Source: Sediminibacterium sp. (GTDB lineage: Bacteria; Bacteroidota; Bacteroidia; Chitinophagales; Chitinophagaceae). From it: a stretch of DNA of 8,225 nucleotides. Numbering within the stretch: position 1 is the first letter of the stretch; every line of letters starts with the position of its first letter. Under the pieces are notes generated by a model. The model was not told the origin of the DNA. It did no database searches and was given only the letters and a program-made list of their open reading frames with translations. Made by a program: the position numbers and the translations under genes. The DNA lies in NCBI GenBank assembly GCA_028288645.1, contig JAQBNJ010000322.1, positions 1 to 8,225 of the forward strand, in the 5' to 3' direction. This document shows, piece after piece, positions 1 through 5,772 of the stretch.

Positions 1-144
1 CTGAATCACGTTAATAAAGGAAAATTAAGAACAAAAAAACAAATAAACAATTTTTATAAAATGATATCTCAACAACGAATTACACGAACTAACAACGAAC
101 AATCACCGATTTCTTTGTCCGTCAAGCATTTATAGAACTATGAT
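1..144. other. AT-rich intergenic stretch downstream of the heptose operon, no gene
   Basis: This region follows the stop codon of the last operon gene. It is strongly AT-rich. Between about 76 and 109 it holds a degenerate run of units of roughly 9 to 11 bases, each starting CGAAT, CGAAC or CGATT. The only small ORF, an ATG at 61 ending near 135 (24 codons), has no recognisable features. I see no convincing intrinsic terminator for the minus-strand operon here. Confidence 0.5.
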
Positions 145-696
145 CTATGTTAATGCTTTTGCAAAAGCCAGCAAATCATCAAAGCACAGGTCAATCAGCG
201 GGTCGGGAAAAGGTGTTTCAGGGTGTGTGGTAGCAACAAAAACTGTATAGATCCCTGCATTGCGTCCAAATCCCATATCGCTGATGCGGTTGCCGACAAT
301 GATGCTTTTTGAAAGATCTACTTCCGCAAAATCCGCTTTTGCCTGGTGGGCCATGCCGGGGTTGGGCTTGCGGTTAACTGAATCATCCGAAAGATCGGAG
401 CAGTAATAGACCTTGTCGATCCTTCCGCCGTTTTCCTGGATGAGGGATAGCATGTTGGCGTGAATATTATCAAGATCAGCCACACTCATCAATCCTTTGC
501 CCACGCCTTTCTGGTTGGTGGTAACAACGATCCTTCCGAAATGCTTTTCAATGATGGCCATCGCTTCAAGCGTAGTGTCGTAAAAACGAAATTCGTTCCA
601 GTCGCGGATATAATCGTTGTCTTTATCGTGATTGATCACGCCGTCACGGTCGAGGAATAAGGTCCATGTATTATCTATCTTTGTAAGATCGAGCAT
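145..696 (-). CDS. gmhB: HAD-IIIA phosphatase, probable D-glycero-D-manno-heptose-1,7-bisphosphate 7-phosphatase (GmhB type)
   Basis: A 183-residue HAD-superfamily phosphatase of the HisB-N/GmhB class, predicted to remove the 7-phosphate from heptose-1,7-bisphosphate in the cytoplasm. Visible motifs: the nucleophile motif DRDGVIN at 16-22 (D16 nucleophile, D18 acid/base), motif II TTNQ at 59-62 followed by a G-rich turn, motif III lysine in RKPNPG (K110), and motif IV VGNRISD at 134-140. Two features differ from classical E. coli-type GmhB. The first acidic residue of motif IV is Asn136 instead of Asp. The zinc loop (C-x-H ... C-x-C) is reduced to a lone C99 in a short linker. Length fits the family. 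It is the last gene of the operon, one base after hddC, so probably translationally coupled. The function rests on fold plus the neighbours gmhA, hddA and hddC; a histidinol-phosphatase-like role is the alternative. Confidence 0.82.
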   Translation of the reverse strand: MLDLTKIDNTWTLFLDRDGVINHDKDNDYIRDWNEFRFYDTTLEAMAIIEKHFGRIVVTTNQKGVGKGLMSVADLDNIHANMLSLIQENGGRIDKVYYCSDLSDDSVNRKPNPGMAHQAKADFAEVDLSKSIIVGNRISDMGFGRNAGIYTVFVATTHPETPFPDPLIDLCFDDLLAFAKALT

Positions 697-697
697 T

Positions 698-1393
698 TTA
701 TATCAGTTCAGTTTGCGCTTTCCGGTAGTCTTCGGGTACGCCGATATCAATAAAGTAACCATCATTCACTATTCCATAGATCCTTTTATGGATGTAATAT
801 TCCTGCAGGTAGTCGGTTTCAAAAGAGAATTTTTCAGGCAGAAATAAATTGAAGAAAGCGGGAATGTTTAAAATGTAAACGCCTCCATTGATCAATCCTT
901 TCTCATAAAATTGTTTTTCCTTAAACGAAGCGATGGTCTGATCGCCGTTAAGTTCTACAACCCCATATCTTTCAAAATTCTCCATGGGTTTTAGCGCCAG
1001 GGTACAATAGGAGTCTACGGCAAAATGAAAATCAGCCTGTTGTGCAAGATCAGTTTTAAAAATACTGTCGCCATTTACAACCACTACGTTTTTTTCTTTT
1101 GCATAAGTACATGCGAATTGAATGGCCCCGCCTGTACCAAGCGGTTCTGTTTCGATCGCAATTTCATAGTTGCAGGAGGGAAGTAGTTCAGCCAGGTATT
1201 CGATAAAAACTTCTGACCGGTAGCCCAATGAAAAAATGAACCAGTTGATACCTTGCAACTGAAGATAATTCACTACGTAAGAAATGAAGGGCTTGCCATT
1301 AACCGGGGCCATGCATTTGGGAAGATCCGGAACTGCGTCATGTAACCTTGTGCCTAATCCTCCTGCGAGAATGATCGCTTCTTTTATTTCCAT
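698..1393 (-). CDS. hddC: Sugar-1-phosphate nucleotidyltransferase, probable D-glycero-alpha-D-manno-heptose-1-phosphate guanylyltransferase
   Basis: A 231-residue single-domain nucleotidyltransferase with a GT-A-like Rossmann fold. It is predicted to join heptose-1-phosphate to a nucleotide, giving GDP-heptose and pyrophosphate. Visible motifs: the nucleotide-binding loop AGGLGTRL at 10-17, the PK pair at 25-26 in the expected position, PLGTGGA at 84-90 (base/sugar recognition) and NGDS at 107-110 with the metal-binding D109. A second acidic site appears in FIDIGVPEDY near the C-terminus. There is no C-terminal beta-helix acyltransferase domain, as in short HddC/RmlA-like enzymes. The start codon overlaps the gmhA stop by one base (TAATG), indicating coupling. 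Guanylyl rather than adenylyl specificity is inferred from the adjacent hddA, since the GDP-heptose route uses the alpha-anomer. Sequence alone would also fit another hexose-1-phosphate nucleotidyltransferase. Confidence 0.8.
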   Translation of the reverse strand: MEIKEAIILAGGLGTRLHDAVPDLPKCMAPVNGKPFISYVVNYLQLQGINWFIFSLGYRSEVFIEYLAELLPSCNYEIAIETEPLGTGGAIQFACTYAKEKNVVVVNGDSIFKTDLAQQADFHFAVDSYCTLALKPMENFERYGVVELNGDQTIASFKEKQFYEKGLINGGVYILNIPAFFNLFLPEKFSFETDYLQEYYIHKRIYGIVNDGYFIDIGVPEDYRKAQTELI

Positions 1394-1968
1394 TATCCAA
1401 AGATTTTTGCTTCTACCAGTTCACAAATAATATGGCCGATCATAATATGGCTTTCCTGGATCCTGGGTGTGTCATCCGAAGGAACGTTAACCAGGTAATC
1501 GCAGAAGTCTTTCATTTTACCGCCGCCTGCGCCGGTAAAACCGATAGTGATCACTTTCTTTTCCTTTGCTGAAACAAACGCATTCAATATATTTTTCGAA
1601 TTGCCTGATGTGCTTAGCCCGACCAATACATCTCCTTCTTCGCAGATGCCTTCCACCAGTCTTGAATAGATCACATCATAACTATAATCATTTGCCACCG
1701 CTGTCAGATAGGAGGTATTGCAGTGCAAAGCTTCCGAAGGAAGTGCCTTCCTGTTCTTATAAAACCTCCCGGAAAATTCTGCAGCAAGATGTTGTGCATC
1801 TGCCGCACTGCCGCCATTGCCGCAAAACAAAACCTTCTTTCCATTTTGGAAAGCCCCTGTTATGGCATTGATGATATTTTCGATGTTCTGCTGAAATGCT
1901 TCATCAGCCAATACCTGTTTCTTTACATCTATTGAAGCTGCAATAATGCTTTTTATTTTCTCTTTCAT
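1393..1968 (-). CDS. gmhA: Sedoheptulose-7-phosphate isomerase (phosphoheptose isomerase)
   Basis: A 191-residue SIS-fold isomerase converting sedoheptulose-7-phosphate to D-glycero-D-manno-heptose-7-phosphate, the first committed step of bacterial heptose synthesis. The SIS signature CGNGGSAADAQHLAAEFSGR lies at 49-68 and includes H60 and E64, matching the zinc ligands H61 and E65 of E. coli GmhA. The phosphate-binding loop STSGNS is at 119-124. The C-terminal helix carries Q171 and H179, matching the remaining zinc-site residues. Length is normal for the family and all expected active-site residues are present, so it should be active. It begins 17 bases after hddA and ends in a one-base overlap with hddC. 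The start is the ATG preceded by an A-rich stretch; no Shine-Dalgarno is visible, as is usual in Bacteroidota. Confidence 0.93.
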   Translation of the reverse strand: MKEKIKSIIAASIDVKKQVLADEAFQQNIENIINAITGAFQNGKKVLFCGNGGSAADAQHLAAEFSGRFYKNRKALPSEALHCNTSYLTAVANDYSYDVIYSRLVEGICEEGDVLVGLSTSGNSKNILNAFVSAKEKKVITIGFTGAGGGKMKDFCDYLVNVPSDDTPRIQESHIMIGHIICELVEAKIFG

Positions 1969-1985
1969 TTTTGTGATCTGCTGTT

Positions 1986-3014
1986 TTATGATTGTATGGT
2001 CCAGCTTGTTAAACCATGTTGTGTAAACTGGTAAGGATTGATCCTTCCGCCAAAGTTATTCAGTGTTTCGATAACCTGGTATCGTGAATTGCCGGGACAG
2101 TAAAATATCATGAACCCGCCACCTCCCGCACCGCTGATCTTGCCCCCGGTTGCACCGGCGTTCACCGCGGCTTTGTATATTTCTTCAATATTACTATTGG
2201 AAATATTCGCTGCCATATTTTTTTTCTGGCTGAACCCATAGTCCAGTATCTCACCGATCTTATCGAGCTTGCCCACAAGCAATGCCTCCTTCATCATTTT
2301 TGCCTGTTCCTTTAACTGGTGCATGGCATCAATGCTTTTTACATTATTCTCTTTTACATTGCGCTGCTGCTCTGTAATAATAGTTGCTGATTCGCGGGTT
2401 GTGGAGGTGAAATACAATACCAGGTTGTTCTCCAGCTCGTTCAGGTAATCCTGCCGTATCCTCAACGGGTTCACGATCACTTTATCATTGGCATAGAATT
2501 CCATGAAATTGAAACCACCGAAAGTGGCTGCATATTGGTCCTGCCTGCCACCTGCTAATTTCAGGTCGTTGCGTTCGATCTCGTAAGCATAGTGTGCAAT
2601 ATCATAATCGCCGAGTGGCAATTTCAACATCTCCACAAAAGCGCCTATGATGGCCACCACAAGGGTAGAAGAGGTTCCTAACCCGCTACCGGCCGGCGCA
2701 TCTACAAAGGTAGATAGCTTCATCCCTTTCATTGTGAAAGGGTGGTCTTTCTGTATGCGGTTATATACTCCTTTCAACAGGTCGAGTTCACCGTTAACGG
2801 GCAATTCTTTGTCCCAGTCAAATACCTGTTCTTTTTTCTGGTCGATGGATCGAAGCGTGATCCTGCCATCATTAGTTGATTCAATGGTCGCATGTGCATG
2901 TAAAGAAAGCGTTGCATTCAGGATAGCGCCGCCGAACTGGTCGCTGTATGGACTTACATCCGTTCCCCCCCCCGCCAATCCGATCCGTAAAGGTGCTTTG
3001 CTGCGATAGATCAT
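1986..3014 (-). CDS. hddA: D-glycero-alpha-D-manno-heptose-7-phosphate 1-kinase (GHMP family)
   Basis: A 342-residue GHMP-family kinase, predicted to phosphorylate heptose-7-phosphate at the alpha-anomeric position to give the 1,7-bisphosphate. Visible motifs: the N-terminal substrate segment RSKAPLRIGLAGGGTD at 4-19, the GHMP ATP loop PAGSGLGTSS at 107-116, and the C-terminal motif KISGAGGGGF at 292-301. I chose the ATG at 3014. An upstream in-frame ATG at 3083 would add 23 residues (starting MGRFSVPTALLRF) that do not resemble the family. It would also begin inside a palindromic element overlapping the preceding glycosyltransferase gene. Starting with MIYRSKAPLR matches the usual HddA/GHMP beginning. 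A TACATTTG promoter-like element sits 20 bases upstream of this ATG, supporting the choice. The related fucokinase-like GHMP enzymes are the main alternative, but gmhA, hddC and gmhB alongside favour HddA. Confidence 0.88.
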   Translation of the reverse strand: MIYRSKAPLRIGLAGGGTDVSPYSDQFGGAILNATLSLHAHATIESTNDGRITLRSIDQKKEQVFDWDKELPVNGELDLLKGVYNRIQKDHPFTMKGMKLSTFVDAPAGSGLGTSSTLVVAIIGAFVEMLKLPLGDYDIAHYAYEIERNDLKLAGGRQDQYAATFGGFNFMEFYANDKVIVNPLRIRQDYLNELENNLVLYFTSTTRESATIITEQQRNVKENNVKSIDAMHQLKEQAKMMKEALLVGKLDKIGEILDYGFSQKKNMAANISNSNIEEIYKAAVNAGATGGKISGAGGGGFMIFYCPGNSRYQVIETLNNFGGRINPYQFTQHGLTSWTIQS

Positions 3015-3033
3015 TAATTCGAAATATTGTTTG

Positions 3034-3041
3034 CAAATGTA
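3034..3041 (-). promoter_or_regulatory. Putative Bacteroidota -7 promoter element upstream of hddA
   Basis: The minus strand reads TACATTTG, followed by CA. This is a perfect match to the TAnnTTTG -7 element of Bacteroidota primary-sigma promoters. It lies 20 bases before the hddA ATG, which would give a very short leader. I do not see a convincing TTTG -33 partner at the usual distance (a TTG is present but too close). It could allow hddA-gmhA-hddC-gmhB to be transcribed separately from the upstream genes. Confidence 0.4.
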
Positions 3042-3059
3042 CAGGAAACGCAGCAATGC

Positions 3060-3085
3060 GGTCGGGACGCTAAAGCGTCCCAACC
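3060..3085. repeat. Palindromic element overlapping the glycosyltransferase stop codon
   Basis: An inverted repeat with two 11-base arms around a TAAA loop. The inner core is GGGACGC ... GCGTCCC. One arm position mismatches, and this becomes a G-U wobble in the minus-strand RNA. The element supplies the last residues (VGTL) and the TAG stop of the upstream glycosyltransferase. No U-tract follows on the minus strand, so it does not look like an intrinsic terminator. It resembles the small dispersed palindromes of Bacteroidota genomes. Confidence 0.65.
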
Positions 3086-4194
3086 GTTTCGATCGCAGTA
3101 ACTAATTTTTCCCAGCTATATTTTTTCTTCTCTTCCTGCAGCCAGGGCAGAAAATGATCTTCGCCCAGTTCGTATAATTTGAGGATACCGGTTGCGATCG
3201 ATGCCGGATCTGGTTCTGCGATGATACCCACTTTCCCATCAGGCACAAGATCCGGCAGCCCACCTACATTGGTTACCAGCATCGGTTTTTCAAAATGATA
3301 GGCGAGGGGGGTAACGCCGCTTTGGGTTGCGTTACGGTAGGGTTGTATTACAAAATCTGCAGCGCTTAGGTAATAGCGTACTTCGCTGTCGGCAATAAAA
3401 TCGGTTCTTTGTATGAGTTGTGATGCGATACCGAGTTTTTCTACCAGCAGGTCATACTCTTCTCTTTTTTCATAAAATTCTCCGGCTATCAATAATTTAA
3501 TTCCGGCTTTGCGGATGCGTTCATCATTCATCGCTTCCAGTAAAATATCAAGCCCTTTGTATTTGCGGATAAAACCAAAGAACAAAATAATCTTCTCATT
3601 TTCCGGCAACGATAATTTTTTTCTTGCTTCTTCTTTGGTAACAGCTTCTCCAAAATTATCATACAAAGGGTGCACAACCTGTTGCGCCGGTTTGGAAGTA
3701 AATAAAAAAAGATCATTCCTTACTTTTTCGCTCATGGTGATGAATGCATCCACCGGTTTTACAAAATATTGCGTGAAAGGTTTATCCCCGAATCTTTTTT
3801 CATGCGGGATCACATTATCTGCAATACAGACTACCCTCGTGAATTTATTTTTTTTAACCCTTCGCAAAATAGTGCCCAAGCATGGGCCCATTAGCGGCAA
3901 CCAATAGCGAACAACGACCAGGTCGGGCTGTAGTTTTTTCAATTCATTTCCTACACTAAGCCAGTTCAATGGATTAATGGAGTTGATACATTTTTTTATC
4001 CTGATATCAGCCGGTGCCGGGTCAGTAGAATACTGCGTGGTTCCCGGAAATAAAAAATCAGGGTATTGCAAAGAGAATGTATAGATAGTAGTATCGTATC
4101 CGTCTTGAGTAAACTGTCTCGCAAGCCGTTCATCAAAAGATGCCAGTCCGCCACGTAGAGGCCAGGCGGGGCCGATGATGATCGCTTTTTTCAT
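3070..4194 (-). CDS. GT-B fold glycosyltransferase (GT4-like)
   Basis: A 374-residue glycosyltransferase with two Rossmann-like domains. The N-terminal domain opens with the nucleotide-sugar transferase pattern IIIGPAWPLRGGLASF at 5-20, where the GG(L)A loop binds the acceptor or diphosphate. The C-terminal domain starts around 195 with ILFFGFIRKYKGLDILLEAM, the usual GT4 donor-domain strand-loop with R210 and K211/K213. Later come IQPY at 283-286 and TNVGGLPDLV at 308-317. The classical E-x7-E donor motif is not intact: the segment reads ATQSGVTPLAYHFEKP (289-304), with no Glu at either expected place. The protein ends in a normal C-terminal helix (YSWEKLVTAIE), so it appears full length although its stop lies in a palindrome. 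Donor and acceptor are unknown. Being immediately upstream of the GDP-heptose genes, a role in heptose-containing glycan assembly is a reasonable inference. Confidence 0.8.
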   Translation of the reverse strand: MKKAIIIGPAWPLRGGLASFDERLARQFTQDGYDTTIYTFSLQYPDFLFPGTTQYSTDPAPADIRIKKCINSINPLNWLSVGNELKKLQPDLVVVRYWLPLMGPCLGTILRRVKKNKFTRVVCIADNVIPHEKRFGDKPFTQYFVKPVDAFITMSEKVRNDLFLFTSKPAQQVVHPLYDNFGEAVTKEEARKKLSLPENEKIILFFGFIRKYKGLDILLEAMNDERIRKAGIKLLIAGEFYEKREEYDLLVEKLGIASQLIQRTDFIADSEVRYYLSAADFVIQPYRNATQSGVTPLAYHFEKPMLVTNVGGLPDLVPDGKVGIIAEPDPASIATGILKLYELGEDHFLPWLQEEKKKYSWEKLVTAIETVGTL

Positions 4195-4203
4195 AAGGCA
4201 GGT

Positions 4204-4290
4204 ATTAGGTATTAGGTTTTAGGCGTTAGCCATCAGGGGCGGTAGGTTCAACATTTGCTAACAGCTAACGCTTAACAGCTAACACCTAAT
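4204..4290. repeat. Long imperfect inverted repeat between the two glycosyltransferase genes
   Basis: Two 27-base arms, 4204-4230 and 4264-4290, match as inverted repeats at 23 of 27 positions; both carry ATTAGGT at the outer end and GCGTTAGC at the inner end. A 33-base spacer separates them. The right arm also shows internal repetition of GCTAAC/TTAAC units. The outer end of the right arm contains the GT2 stop codon and part of its last codons. No U-tract follows. It could form a long RNA hairpin between the two genes and limit read-through or protect mRNA ends; that is inference. Confidence 0.6.
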
Positions 4291-5233
4291 TATCAATTCC
4301 TTGTTTTTTCTCAATTAAATAATAATTTCTCTCCGGCGAACTCCTTGCAACCAGTTCGGCTACAAAACCCGTTAAGAATAATTGCATACCAATGATCATG
4401 GTGGTGAGTGCGATATAAAAACCGGGGCGGTTGGTGAGACTGAAATCAGCAGATGCAAATTTGGCGATAAGTAAATAAATACTGAAAGAGAAACCGATCA
4501 GGAAAAATAATGTTCCAAGCAATCCGAAGAACTGCATCGGCCTCTTGCCGAATTTACCAAGGAACATGATAGTGGCAAGGTCGAGGAACCCATTCACAAA
4601 ACGTTGCCATCCGAATTTGGTAACGCCATATTTGCGTGGCCTGTGTTCCACTACTTTTTCACCGATCTTCCGGAACCCGCTCCATTTGGCCAGGATAGGA
4701 ATGTAGCGGTGCATTTCGCCATATACTTCAATGCTCTTCACCACTTTTCTTCTATACGCTTTCAGCCCGCAATTAAAATCATTCAGTTTTATTCCGGAAC
4801 TCGCACGTGCTGTTGCATTGAATAGTTTAGAGGGAATATTTTTGGTAAAAGTGTTATCGTACCTTTTCTTTTTCCAGCCGCTTACCATATCAAAACCCTC
4901 TTCGAGGATCATATTTCGTAGTGCGGGAATCTCATCGGGTGAGTCTTGCATATCTGCATCCATGGTGATCACCACATCGCCCTGTGCCGCTTTAAAACCT
5001 TCGTTGAGTGCAGCGGATTTGCCGTAATTTCTCTGGAACTTAATACCCTTGAAATTCGGGTTCCCGGCGTTTTTCTTTTCGATAAAGGCCCAGCTGTCAT
5101 CGGTACTGCCGTCATCAACAAGGATCACTTCATACGACAGGTTGTTTTGTGTGACCACTGATTCGATCCAGTTGCACAATTCCGGTAATGATTCATCTTC
5201 ATTGATCAGTGGAACAACAATTGATACATCCAT
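4286..5233 (-). CDS. Family 2 glycosyltransferase, DPM1/GtrB-like, with two C-terminal membrane segments
   Basis: A 315-residue inverting GT-A glycosyltransferase. The catalytic domain shows SIVVPLINE near the start, the donor-binding VDDGSTDDS at 39-47 and the metal-binding DAD at 92-94 in MDADMQDSP. The conserved NCGLKAYRR segment lies around 155-163. Two hydrophobic stretches (about 233-258 and 271-292) follow, the layout of polyprenyl-phosphate sugar transferases such as GtrB, ArnC and bacterial DPM homologues. It therefore probably moves a sugar from a nucleotide donor to undecaprenyl phosphate, or acts on a lipid-linked acceptor, on the cytoplasmic face of the inner membrane. It begins two bases after the DUF4199 gene, indicating tight co-translation. 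The last codons lie inside a long inverted repeat. The sugar transferred cannot be told from sequence. Confidence 0.87.
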   Translation of the reverse strand: MDVSIVVPLINEDESLPELCNWIESVVTQNNLSYEVILVDDGSTDDSWAFIEKKNAGNPNFKGIKFQRNYGKSAALNEGFKAAQGDVVITMDADMQDSPDEIPALRNMILEEGFDMVSGWKKKRYDNTFTKNIPSKLFNATARASSGIKLNDFNCGLKAYRRKVVKSIEVYGEMHRYIPILAKWSGFRKIGEKVVEHRPRKYGVTKFGWQRFVNGFLDLATIMFLGKFGKRPMQFFGLLGTLFFLIGFSFSIYLLIAKFASADFSLTNRPGFYIALTTMIIGMQLFLTGFVAELVARSSPERNYYLIEKKQGIDN

Positions 5234-5235
5234 GA

Positions 5236-5757
5236 CTACGATGCTTGTTCTAATGGGTTATAATTTGGATTTTTCTTAGCTACACCGGCGCCAATTAATG
5301 AAGCGATCACGCCACAGATTCCGTACATCACCATAATACCACCGATCATAAATACCCAAAAGAATTTCCGCCACATTTGTAAGCCTTGTGTTATTTGCTC
5401 CTCTGATGCTCCTCCGCGTTTTTCCATATCTGCCCTGGCCATTTCCTGCATCTTATCAATCATTTCCGGATAGATAAACGTGAAAGCAACAAAGGCATAG
5501 ATACAACTTATCACTATTACACCCGCCGTAACTTTAAAGCCATGTGCAAATACATTTCCGAATGTTACGTTGCCATTTTTTTGTTTTGCAAAATTCACAT
5601 CCGCTATAATAATTGCAACAATAAAGATTAAAAAAGATACCATGCCGAGCGGTCGATTCATCATCTGTCCTGAAAAATATAGAGCAAGGCCATACACGAT
5701 CAATATAAGGCTAATGATTAAGCCTTTGGTCCATGGGGGTGTTATTTTTTGTTCCAT
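5236..5757 (-). CDS. DUF4199-family four-helix membrane protein
   Basis: A 173-residue integral membrane protein of unknown function. Four hydrophobic segments are visible at about 11-31, 36-53, 75-96 and 132-158. Between segments 3 and 4 lies a charged, Met-rich linker (about 98-130, including KMQEMARADMEKRGG). A short polar Asn/Pro-rich tail ends the protein. This pattern, with the Lys/Asn/Gly linker after segment 2 and the amphipathic region before the last helix, is typical of the Bacteroidota DUF4199 family. The gene sits 15 bases after the dihydroorotase-like gene and two bases before the GT2 gene. From memory this order is common in Bacteroidota, which suggests a role linked to the membrane-bound glycosyltransferase, but no biochemical function is established. 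No signal peptide separate from the first helix is seen. Confidence 0.8.
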   Translation of the reverse strand: MEQKITPPWTKGLIISLILIVYGLALYFSGQMMNRPLGMVSFLIFIVAIIIADVNFAKQKNGNVTFGNVFAHGFKVTAGVIVISCIYAFVAFTFIYPEMIDKMQEMARADMEKRGGASEEQITQGLQMWRKFFWVFMIGGIMVMYGICGVIASLIGAGVAKKNPNYNPLEQAS

Positions 5758-5772
5758 AATGGTTGAGTTTGG

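Noticed and set aside
61..135. 24-codon plus-strand ORF near the left edge
   Set aside because: Too short, low-complexity composition and no supporting context.
460..847. Plus-strand ORFs opposite gmhB and hddC
   Set aside because: They are overlapping shadows of well-supported minus-strand enzymes with intact motifs.
3015..3083. Extended 23-residue N-terminus for hddA
   Set aside because: It does not resemble the family, begins inside a palindrome overlapping the previous gene and would place the promoter-like element inside the coding region.
3060..3085. Palindrome as an intrinsic terminator
   Set aside because: No U-tract follows on either strand.
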